Positions 52,674 to 59,191 of a stretch of 59,191 nucleotides of DNA are shown here, one piece after another. Made by a program: the position numbers and the translations under genes. This DNA comes from an uncultured Opitutia bacterium. Lineage in GTDB: Bacteria; Verrucomicrobiota; Verrucomicrobiia; Opitutales; Opitutaceae. The notes below the pieces were generated by a model that was given only the letters and a program-made list of their open reading frames with translations, ran no database searches and was not told where the DNA came from. Location of the stretch: assembly GCA_903872505.1 (NCBI GenBank), contig CAIQKV010000046.1, positions 1 to 59,191 on the forward strand, written 5' to 3'. How positions within the stretch are numbered: the stretch's first letter is position 1; every line of letters starts with the position of its first letter.

Positions 52674-54077
52674 TCACGGGGCGACGTACGCCCGGTTGCC
52701 GCCCTGGCGGTTGAAGTTGCGCCAGAGGGCGACGTAAGCCACGGCACTCAGGCCGGCGAGCAAGCTGGCGAGGAGAAAGACATAGCGGTAGTTGTGGCCC
52801 ATGCCCTGGATGAACAAACCGAGGGCCGGCGGGAGGATCATGAAGCAGACGGCGCCAATGATGCCGGCGGCGGACGCGAACTGGCCATACTTGGCCGCGG
52901 GCAGCAGCCGCTGGCCAATCGAGGCGATGCCGGTCAGGTAGGCGCCGGCCAGCACGGTGTGCAGCGTGAACGACGCGAAAAAACTCCATTGGTCGGTCGC
53001 CGCGAAGAAGCCGACCATCATGCCCACCGCATAGCCCGCCATGCCGAGAAAACCCAGGCGCACGGGGTGAAACCGATCCGCCAGCGACCCGATGGGATAA
53101 GCCAGCAGGAGAGAAATCGCATAGGACAGCGCGAGGCATTTCCCGTACAGGTCATCGCTCATGCCCACGCTCCGCGCATGGAAGATGCTGAACGTGTTGA
53201 CCGGACCCAGGGCCAGCGACCCCAGCGTGGTCGCGAGAAAGTAGTGCAGGTAAAACGGCTTGGTGTAGCATTCCTGCAGGTAGGTTTTCACCGGGCCGAT
53301 CACCCGGCTGGCGGCGATGGAGGCCGGCGGCGGCGGCGGGGGCGGATAGTCGCCCTCCTTGACCTTCAGGCACATGACCGCGAAGCCGATCCCGAAGAGC
53401 AGGCCCAGGCCGCCGAAGATCCAGAAGAAATGCTGCTGGGCCTCGCCGATGAGATAGAAATTGAAGATGATGCCCGTGATCAGGCCCACCGCGCGGTACA
53501 GCGCAAAGAACCGGCCGATGATCAGCTGCGGCACGACGTCGTTGATCAGGGCGCCGTACAGCGTGTTGACGGTGATGGAGGAGATCTCGAAGGTCGTCCA
53601 AAAGAGGCCGAATACGGCCAGCCGGCAGGCCATCGGCCCCGGGGAACTGGCGCCGAGATAACCATGCAGCCAGCCGGCGCAGGCCGGCGTGACGGCCAGG
53701 CCCAGCATCTACAGTGCCACGATGGGCGTGGGAATCAGGAGAAACGGGATCCGCCGGCCCCATTTGCCCCGGTGCCGGTCGGACCGAACGCTGATGACGG
53801 GGCTGAGAATCATCCCGATCGCGGCCGGGACGGAACCCACGAGCAGCCCCACGAGCCAGTCGGGGGCCGTAAAACTCCGGAGCATGACCTGCGCCATCGG
53901 GTTGACGGCCCGTTCCTTCATGGACCACGCGTAATCCCCTGCCAGCAACCAGCAGAACAGCACGACCAGGCCGGCGCTCGTATAGGTGAGCGTGCCCACG
54001 GACCAGGTCCGGCGTGGCGCCGGCTGGTCTGACGGCGGCGCGGCAATGCCGTTGGTCGGGGGGATGTTCTCGCTCAT
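52674..54077 (-). pseudogene. MFS transporter gene interrupted by an in-frame amber codon
   Basis: Two adjacent pieces in the same frame, 122 and 344 residues, together form one 12-helix MFS carrier of 467 codons. They are separated only by the amber TAG at 53711-53709 on the minus strand (CTA on the plus strand), after TPIVAL and directly before MLGLAVTPA. A single C-to-T change at 53710 would turn a Trp codon TGG into TAG, and no other lesion is visible. The first piece has the helix 1 to loop 2-3 part (VRSDRHRGKWGRRIPF), so restart at the ATG that follows would lose essential helices. The likely original substrate is a sugar. A sequencing error or stop suppression cannot be excluded. Confidence 0.8.
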
Positions 54078-54231
54078 AGGGTCAGGCAGGATGGATTGAC
54101 TGACGGGTTGGCCGCTGCGGGGCCATCCTGAATATCAGGACGGCAAGCCGAGGCTGGGTTGCGGAACGGCCTGCCGGCCCGCGCTGGGGTGACGCTGGCC
54201 AGCGTCGCCGTATTCCAGGCGGGACGGAAAA

Positions 54232-55395
54232 CTAGCCGATGGCGCCGAATTCCTTCACGGCTTCGTAGAGGGCGTGGAGGTTGTCCATCTTGGTGCCGGG
54301 CAGCAGGTCGCCGGAGATCAGCGTGAGCGGCCCGCTCCGCTTGAGCCGGTCGGTGAGCAGCGATTTCACCGCGTCGCGCACGTCGGCGACGGTGCCCAGG
54401 TTGAGGATGCCGTCGGAGATGAGGACGATGAGGTGCGCGTCCGGGCCGACGTCGCGTCGGATGCGCTCGATGTCGAGCAGTGGGTAGGTAAGAGCGTGCA
54501 GCGTCTGCAGCTTGAAGTGGCGGCTGACGATCGGGAACAGGTGCTGGCCCCGGCCGCAGTGGTGGAAGACCTGCGGCGCATCCGTCCGGCCGCGGTTCTT
54601 CTCCAGCAGGATCGGCAGGATGAATTTCTCATACATCGCCGGCGACAGCATATCGATGCCATGGTCGGTGAGCGGGAACGGCGCGTTGCGATCTGCCGGC
54701 GCGGCCCAGCGGCGCGTCAGGGCGTCGCTCCAGTCGGCCAGCTTGCGCAGGAACCGGTGCGCGAAGGCCTCGTCCTCATACATGTCCGCCATGATCGCCT
54801 CGCCCCGGAGGTCGAGCGCGAGGCTGAAGAAACCGCTCGTGCCCATCCCGTTTTGGATCCGGTCCACGGCCTTGCCGAGGTAGACCAGCTTGTCCTGGTA
54901 CTGGTCGACCAGGTGCTCGTGGAAACGGCGGATGGTGCCGATAAAGCCTCCGTCCTCGATGCTCGGCATCACCAGGGCATCGCACTCCTCGCGCGACAGA
55001 TGCCGCGAGCGGTTGGCGATGACGGTTTCCCGCCGGTACATGAGTTCGCAGTCGAACGCGCCCGGCGCGACCGCCGGCCAGAGGTCCACGCCGGTGGTCC
55101 AGCTTTCCCGCGGCGGCGCCCCGAGGATGATGTCGTGCACCGGGAGCTCGCGCCGCCGCCGCGCGGCCTCCAGTTGCACCTGCAGCATCAGGTCGGGGTT
55201 CGTGTAATACTCGCGGTAATCGAGCCCGATCTCATCGGCGTAAAAGCCATGCTGTCCCACCCACTCGCTGCACTTGAAGAGCACCCGCGTCGGCCGGCCG
55301 GCGTCAAAGGCTTCCTGGGCGGCCTTGACCTGGGCGTTGTGCCGCCGGATCGCCGGCGCGTCGGGATCGACCGTGAAGGCGGAGCTCAGGTTCAT
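54232..55395 (-). CDS. Uroporphyrinogen decarboxylase-like (URO-D/MtaA family) protein
   Basis: Protein of 387 residues with a TIM-barrel of the URO-D superfamily. VFHHCGRGQHLFP near residue 275 resembles the zinc-type His/Cys motif of methyltransferase MtaA/CmuA, and LGTVADVRDAVKSLLTD and LTLISGDLLPGTKMDN close the barrel. A second possible motif is MYRRETVIANRSRH. In Verrucomicrobiota such proteins often sit in carbohydrate or methyl-group operons rather than in haem synthesis, so HemE is unlikely. The MFS pseudogene lies 154 bases downstream on the same strand. No signal peptide is present. Confidence 0.82.
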   Translation of the reverse strand: MNLSSAFTVDPDAPAIRRHNAQVKAAQEAFDAGRPTRVLFKCSEWVGQHGFYADEIGLDYREYYTNPDLMLQVQLEAARRRRELPVHDIILGAPPRESWTTGVDLWPAVAPGAFDCELMYRRETVIANRSRHLSREECDALVMPSIEDGGFIGTIRRFHEHLVDQYQDKLVYLGKAVDRIQNGMGTSGFFSLALDLRGEAIMADMYEDEAFAHRFLRKLADWSDALTRRWAAPADRNAPFPLTDHGIDMLSPAMYEKFILPILLEKNRGRTDAPQVFHHCGRGQHLFPIVSRHFKLQTLHALTYPLLDIERIRRDVGPDAHLIVLISDGILNLGTVADVRDAVKSLLTDRLKRSGPLTLISGDLLPGTKMDNLHALYEAVKEFGAIG

Positions 55396-55711
55396 TGTTG
55401 GGCATCATAGCACGCCCGGCCGCGCCAGGGAATGGCCGTCATTACGAACCCATGTCAGATTTTATCGCGCCACCCCCACGCCCTACTCGTCGGGTTGGAG
55501 CCGCATCGTGAGCGAAGGCCCTCCTTCGTCCCGCCCTGCGGGACTACGGAGGGCATCCTGCGTGGTGACGTCGCGGTCTGGTGGCGATGCTGGGCCCTTG
55601 AATGTCTCGTCGCAGCACCCCGTTTGCCTTCTCGGCCAGCCTTTCCAGCGCAGTTTTCCCCTAGGTTAAGACCCCATGGTAGCGGCCACCGCACCGTGTT
55701 AGTTTCTGCCC
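55396..55711. other. Intergenic region with hairpin element
   Basis: A 316-base gap between the URO-D-like gene (-) and the small membrane protein gene (+). It holds one notable element at 55519-55553: CCCTCC-TTC-GTCCCGC, loop CCT, GCGGGAC-TAC-GGAGGG, 13 pairs around one internal loop. The sequence GGACTACGGAGGG is familiar to me from verrucomicrobial genomes as a repeat, an impression to be checked. No gene and no clear promoter are visible otherwise. Confidence 0.6.
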
Positions 55712-55867
55712 ATGAGCCTAATCTTCGTTATGCTAGTGCTTCTTCTCCTAATCGGCGGCGGCGGTTTCTACCTCGGGGGGCCCGCCATCGGTGGTGGCGG
55801 CATTGGCCTGATTCTCCTGATCTGCCTTGTCATCTTTTTGATGGGCGGATTTCGCACCAGGAGCTGA
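55712..55867 (+). CDS. Small hydrophobic protein (DUF3309-like)
   Basis: A 51-residue protein with two membrane segments (about 2-17 and 31-46) joined by a Gly-rich turn (GGGGFYLGGPAIGGGGIG) and ending FRTRS. The layout, MSLI start and Gly/Pro turn recall the DUF3309 small membrane proteins of unknown function. It is below common ORF-length cut-offs. It precedes the VIT-family gene by 87 bases on the same strand. Confidence 0.6.
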   Translation: MSLIFVMLVLLLLIGGGGFYLGGPAIGGGGIGLILLICLVIFLMGGFRTRS

Positions 55868-55899
55868 CTTGGAAGACTGGGTTAGGGTACGGCGCGCCA

Positions 55900-55934
55900 G
55901 CCTAGGCGGTTGGTGCCTGACTCCACCGCTAGGC
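55900..55934 (+). promoter_or_regulatory. Bulged hairpin in the 5' leader of the VIT-family gene
   Basis: GCCTAG (55900-55905), CGGT (55907-55910) and GG (55912-55913) pair with CC (55923-55924), ACCG (55925-55928) and CTAGGC (55929-55934). This gives a 12-pair stem with bases 55906 and 55911 bulged out on one side, 20 bases before the VIT start. It may regulate translation. No ligand or protein is recognisable. Confidence 0.4.
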
Positions 55935-55954
55935 ACTCCACGCCCGGGTTCACC

Positions 55955-56644
55955 ATGAGTCATCAGGAGATACATCGCACGCACCGCATTGGCTGGCTGC
56001 GCGCCGCCGTGCTGGGCGCCAACGATGGCATCGTTTCCACCGCAAGCCTGATTGTCGGCGTGGCGGCGGCCGATTCCACCCGCGCCACTGTTTTGGTCGC
56101 GGGCGTTGCCGGCTTGGTGGCCGGGGCCATGTCGATGGCCGCCGGCGAATACGTCTCCGTGAGTTCCCAGTCCGATACGGAGCGAGCTGATCTGGATCGG
56201 GAGCGGGGAGAGTTGGCGTCGGACGAGGCTCATGAGCACGCTGAGTTGGCCGCCATCTATGTCGCGCGGGGACTCGACGCTGAGCTGGCCAAGCAGGTCG
56301 CCACTCAATTGACGGCTCACGACGCGCTGGGAGCTCACGCTCGCGATGAGCTGGGCATTTCGGACACGCTCAGTGCGCGGCCCGTTCAGGCTGCATTGTC
56401 TTCGGCGAGCACCTTCACGGTCGGAGCCGCCTTGCCACTCCTGCTCGTCCTCTTTGTTCCATCGAGGGCCCTGGTCTGGACTGTCTCAGGCAGTTCATTG
56501 TTCTTTCTCGCGTTATTGGGTTCACTGGCCGCTCGCGCCGGAGGTTCGCCGGTGGGGAGGTCCGTGGCGCGGGTGACGTTTTGGGGAGCACTGGCGATGG
56601 CGCTGACGGCCGGGGTCGGAGCTTTGTTTGGGGCAACCCCCTGA
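55955..56644 (+). CDS. VIT1/CCC1-family metal transporter
   Basis: Integral membrane protein of 229 residues of the plant VIT1 and yeast CCC1 family, which moves Fe(II) or Mn(II) out of the cytoplasm. GWLRAAVLGANDGIVSTASLIVGVAAADS and AGLVAGAMSMAAGEYVSVSSQSDTERADL are cut here to their key parts: LGANDGIVS (helix 1) and GAMSMAAGEYVSV (helix 2, Met/Glu metal site). A cytoplasmic loop with acidic residues (about 75-140) and three C-terminal helices follow. There is no ferritin-like insert. The start at 55955 is the first ATG that keeps HRIGWLRAAV. Confidence 0.88.
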   Translation: MSHQEIHRTHRIGWLRAAVLGANDGIVSTASLIVGVAAADSTRATVLVAGVAGLVAGAMSMAAGEYVSVSSQSDTERADLDRERGELASDEAHEHAELAAIYVARGLDAELAKQVATQLTAHDALGAHARDELGISDTLSARPVQAALSSASTFTVGAALPLLLVLFVPSRALVWTVSGSSLFFLALLGSLAARAGGSPVGRSVARVTFWGALAMALTAGVGALFGATP

Positions 56645-56688
56645 ACACTTCCTTTCCCAAGGCACCAAGCTGCCTGACCGGGCGCTAA

Positions 56689-56714
56689 AGCCACGGCGGC
56701 AAGCTGCCGCGGCT
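56689..56714 (+). other. GC-rich hairpin after the VIT-family gene
   Basis: AGCC and GCGGCA pair with TGCCGC and GGCT around an AGC loop, with a 3-base bulge, 45 bases after the stop. It has no T run, so its role as a terminator is doubtful. The gap to the next gene (56645-56940, 296 bases) otherwise contains the direct repeat listed next. Confidence 0.35.
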
Positions 56715-56786
56715 GATCTGTAACGTGCGGCGAGAACCACCACCAGTAACTCGCAGTGATGACCCCGTGAGTGGAGAGAATGAACG

Positions 56787-56845
56787 CTACAGGACTCACG
56801 ACACCACAGAGGTAAGCCAAGGCTTGGTTGCTGTTTGGTTGCGCA
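56787..56845 (+). repeat. 59-base direct repeat, copy 1
   Basis: It starts CTACAGGA and ends GGCTTGGTTGCTGTTTGGTTGCGCA-like (split here for length: GGCTTGGTTGC then TGTTTGGTTGCGCA). It aligns without gaps to 58829-58887 at 49 of 59 bases, with the last 25 bases identical. The copies flank the HEAT-repeat gene. Confidence 0.8.
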
Positions 56846-56940
56846 GCTAACGCCGGCACGTCACCCAAGACTAGGTCGCGAAAATCTGGAGTATCACGCC
56901 TGCCACCCTCGGGCTGGCCTGACCTCGTCTCCTGAATCGC

Positions 56941-58710
56941 TCACCTTCTCGCCTTCTCGCCCATGACCGGCGAAGCCATGGATATTTCGCCAGTGGGTGA
57001 AACGAGGACATTGCCTCCAACACAGGCGACAAACAGGTCCCCGCTCTTCAAGAGTCCCGACTTCATTGGTGCTCCCGGCAGGACCTTCCAGAGGCGAGCG
57101 TTCGGGGGCGATCCGTCCTTGATATCTACCAAGTAGAGGTAGCCATGATTCAGCGTCATATGTGCCAGGCCGGTCGCAGCTACGATACCGAACGGCATCC
57201 GATGAATACCGGTCGTGTTGTCGTCGACGAGCGTCGTCACGGCGCCGGCGTTGCCCTTGAAGATCAATTCACCGCCCCATTCTCCACGATTACCGCCGAG
57301 CAGCAGGCCGTCCGACACGCGTAGGCCGCATCCTGGATTGGCCTCTCGCCGGACCACATGCTTCCCCTTTTCATCGTAACCGACTATCTCGATGGAGTAT
57401 TTCTCGGCCCGCAGTTGATCGAGGGTCAGGACTTCAGCTTCAGTTTTCCACGGCAGCTTGTCGTAGGTGGCGTAGCCGTCGAACCGCTCGTCGTGGACTC
57501 CTTGGTATTCAAAAAACTCAAACGGGAAATTGTCCGCGTGCCATCGCGACACATATTCCTTTTTGCCCACGATGACCAAAGACGCCTTCTCAGCTGCCTT
57601 GCGGACTGGAGGGAACCAATGATTCGCGGCCACCCTGTTTAGCCCAGGCAACGCTGATTTGGCTTTGAGTCGGCCGAGTGATTCAGCCGCGGAATAGACC
57701 AGTCTCCAGTCAGCTGTGTCACCAAGGAGTTTTCGCAGGGCGTCGACACCCTCGGCATACCCAATGTAACCGATAGTGCGCGCCGCCGCCACGCGGACCT
57801 CCCAATCCGGATGACCGAGAAGCTCAACAACCGCAGCACCAGCACCGCGGCCGTTGCCCCGGAGTTCAGCCAGATCACGGAGTAGCAGCACGCTTGGCTT
57901 GGCGCGCAATCGCTGGACGAGGATCTCGATGGCATCGTTGGTGCCGATGTTAACGATGGCCGCCTCGACGGGCTGTTTGAACCGCCCCGGATCAGCCTTT
58001 GCGAGGGCTACGAGACCAGGACCGGCTTCCATCGCCACTTGGCGAAGGGCGCCCAGGGTGAGCACGGCGAAAACTCGATTTTCGGGGACTGCGGTCGCAT
58101 CTCTTGCCGTGGACAGAAGCGGGCCAACTGCAGGCGTCGCCTTAGCCCCCATCTCGTGGAGAACATGACTGGTGACCTGGAACAAGTCATCTGGCATCGC
58201 CTTATTCCCGCGATATAGTTCGGCGAGGCCGGGGGCCGCCTTTTCGCCGGCAATCACGAGCGCCCAGCTTGTTTGCCCCTCCTCCGGTTTTGCTTTGAGG
58301 TCCTCGATCAGGAACGCGACGGCGCGGGGAGACCCAATGCGGCCAATGGCAGGTGCAATCCAACCATCGCCACGCCGTTTCGCCGCTATCAGGGCATCCA
58401 AATTGGCTTCAGTGAGACCGCTCAAGTCACGCAACACATAGCCGGCAAACAAGCGGACATTGTCGTCCTTGGCCGAGAGCAATTCCATCATCTTGGGCAC
58501 AGCGTTAGCGCCATGCGCCTGAATTGCCTTCGCCAGCTTTTGGACATTAGGCCCGACTCCCCCCTCCAGTCCTTCCGTTGCTACCGAGGGAATCTGCGCG
58601 ATCAGCGACTCAAAGTCAGACGTTCCGCCTGATTGCGGCGGCTGCGCCCAAACCGATGCAACGATAAGGGACGCAACGATGATTCCCCGGCAGTGTGTTC
58701 CGTATTTCAA
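56941..58710 (-). CDS. Exported HEAT-repeat protein
   Basis: Protein of 589 residues. The first codon is TTG (58710), as no ATG keeps the signal peptide (CRGIIVASLIVASVWA, cleavage near AQPPQ); a weak GGAA lies about 7 bases upstream. Residues about 50-400 form HEAT or PBS-lyase-like repeats, for example NVRLFAGYVLRDLSGL, WEVRVAAARTIGYIGYAEGVDALRKLL and ADWRLVYSAAESLGRLK. The C-terminal part (400-589) is not recognised and looks beta-rich. The gene has lower GC than the centre of the window and is flanked by 59-base direct repeats. Its role is unknown; a scaffold or binding protein in the periplasm is the most that can be inferred. Confidence 0.75.
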   Translation of the reverse strand: MKYGTHCRGIIVASLIVASVWAQPPQSGGTSDFESLIAQIPSVATEGLEGGVGPNVQKLAKAIQAHGANAVPKMMELLSAKDDNVRLFAGYVLRDLSGLTEANLDALIAAKRRGDGWIAPAIGRIGSPRAVAFLIEDLKAKPEEGQTSWALVIAGEKAAPGLAELYRGNKAMPDDLFQVTSHVLHEMGAKATPAVGPLLSTARDATAVPENRVFAVLTLGALRQVAMEAGPGLVALAKADPGRFKQPVEAAIVNIGTNDAIEILVQRLRAKPSVLLLRDLAELRGNGRGAGAAVVELLGHPDWEVRVAAARTIGYIGYAEGVDALRKLLGDTADWRLVYSAAESLGRLKAKSALPGLNRVAANHWFPPVRKAAEKASLVIVGKKEYVSRWHADNFPFEFFEYQGVHDERFDGYATYDKLPWKTEAEVLTLDQLRAEKYSIEIVGYDEKGKHVVRREANPGCGLRVSDGLLLGGNRGEWGGELIFKGNAGAVTTLVDDNTTGIHRMPFGIVAATGLAHMTLNHGYLYLVDIKDGSPPNARLWKVLPGAPMKSGLLKSGDLFVACVGGNVLVSPTGEISMASPVMGEKARR

Positions 58711-58791
58711 TGGGATTCCAGCAACCGACCTTGAGCCTCACACCGGCGCTTGGCAACGTCGGGGCGTGCCCGCAAAAAGTCCGTCATGACC

Positions 58792-58816
58792 GCGCGCCGC
58801 ATGGTATGCGGCGCGC
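58792..58816. repeat. Perfect 11-bp stem hairpin
   Basis: GCGCGCCGCAT and ATGCGGCGCGC pair perfectly around a GGT loop. It lies 12 bases before the second direct-repeat copy, so it may be a part of the same element or an independent palindrome. The 246-base gap 58711-58956 holds no gene. Confidence 0.7.
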
Positions 58817-58828
58817 TCCTGGCGGATA

Positions 58829-58887
58829 CTACAGGAGTCACTGCCTGGCAGAGGTAAGCGCGGGCTTGGTTGCTGTTTGGTTGCGCA
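58829..58887 (+). repeat. 59-base direct repeat, copy 2
   Basis: Same orientation as 56787-56845, 2042 bases apart, 49 of 59 bases identical. It is followed after 69 bases by the start of the ankyrin-like gene. Confidence 0.8.
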
Positions 58888-58956
58888 TTACTTTCCTTTG
58901 CTTTTCCATCTCACAACGTAGCCCTTCTATTCATCCTTTACTCGCAAACTGAGAAC

Positions 58957-59191
58957 ATGATGCGCACCGCTTTCACTATGCTGCTTCTCATGGCGCTGCT
59001 GCCGTGTATCGCAAAGTCGGCGCCCAATCCTAGAGACTTTTTTGCGAACGGTCGGGATGCAGAATTCGCGTCTGCGGTATCGAAAGGCGACCGCGGGAAA
59101 CTGGAACGTCTGGTCGGTAGTTTGGATGTCAACCAGAGCGGATCATGCGGGGTGACGTTCCTCGCGTGGGCGTTAGTCCATCAAGAAAAGG
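58957..59191 (+). CDS. Partial exported protein with ankyrin-like start (runs off the window)
   Basis: An open frame of 78 codons without stop at the window edge. The tandem ATG start is followed by a signal peptide (MRTAFTMLLLMALLPCIAKSA). The mature part FASAVSKGDRGKLERLVG and VTFLAWALVHQEK matches the spacing of an ankyrin repeat (helix, helix, then T-x-L-x-A-L). It is therefore a likely secreted ankyrin-domain protein, perhaps an interaction module. The 3' end is missing. Confidence 0.65.
   Translation, partial: MMRTAFTMLLLMALLPCIAKSAPNPRDFFANGRDAEFASAVSKGDRGKLERLVGSLDVNQSGSCGVTFLAWALVHQEK

Noticed and set aside
55748..56338. Antisense protein-like frame over the small membrane protein and VIT gene
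   Set aside because: Both plus-strand genes have membrane segments and family motifs; the antisense product has no recognisable domain and no ribosome-binding site.
55881..58887. Integron gene-cassette array suggested by the bulged hairpin and the direct repeats around single genes
   Set aside because: The inverse core and core sites (RYYYAAC and GTTRRRY) are not present at the stem bases or at the repeat ends, the genes face both ways, and there is no integrase in the window.

Overview
The window is a GC-rich bacterial chromosome segment without phage, IS, CRISPR or plasmid genes. The mix suggests a verrucomicrobial (Opitutaceae-like) soil or freshwater heterotroph: a large TonB-dependent receptor, an ECF sigma/YfbK-type pair, a PPi-type phosphofructokinase, a polyphosphate glucokinase, many Gfo/Idh/MocA and SDR enzymes, a GH78-type enzyme and several families of dispersed palindromic repeats. 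This assignment is inferred from gene content, not from a marker gene.

Layout. 0-6.9 kb: TonB receptor, LytTR-type two-component pair with candidate LytTR sites, polyphosphate glucokinase, SlyD-like isomerase. 6.9-11.4 kb: ABC permease and ATPase of the YbbP/YbbA type divergent from a TesA-like esterase, then a secreted protein with 28 cysteines. 11.4-14.5 kb: ECF sigma factor and a YfbK-like VWA protein. 14.6-20.2 kb: a short leader ORF with mutually exclusive hairpins ending in a terminator, then a heterodimeric ABC exporter (one subunit with a degenerate Walker B) and an oligopeptide-binding lipoprotein. This arrangement resembles the Bacillus bmrB-bmrCD attenuator. 20.2-28 kb: housekeeping and orphan genes (OGG1-type glycosylase, Sel1-repeat protein, membrane protein, VOC protein, serine/threonine dehydratase, PPi-type phosphofructokinase, methyltransferase, HEAT-like protein).

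28-43.7 kb is a dense catabolic block in four transcription units: two Gfo/Idh/MocA oxidoreductases, an HpcH/HpaI aldolase and two SDRs (+); class III aminotransferase, M81 peptidase, RidA, DapA-type lyase and two small paralogous Cys/His proteins (-); amidohydrolase, SDR, DSD1-like D-amino-acid dehydratase and MFS importer (+); DapA-type lyase and PhyH-type dioxygenase (-). The block ends at a tRNA-Leu(UAG). Together these genes suggest uptake and breakdown of a nitrogen-containing hydroxy or sugar-derived acid; the substrate is unknown.

43.9-47.5 kb: phosphatidylserine decarboxylase and ClpB. 47.8-51.2 kb: SDR, SMP-30 lactonase and GH78-like enzyme, consistent with oxidative sugar (perhaps rhamnose) use. 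51.3-55.4 kb: two paralogous lipoproteins, an MFS gene split by an in-frame amber codon, and a uroporphyrinogen-decarboxylase-like protein. 55.4-59.2 kb is visibly less GC-rich: a small hydrophobic protein, a VIT1/CCC1-type transporter, a HEAT-repeat protein flanked by 59-bp direct repeats, and the start of an ankyrin-like secreted protein cut by the window edge.
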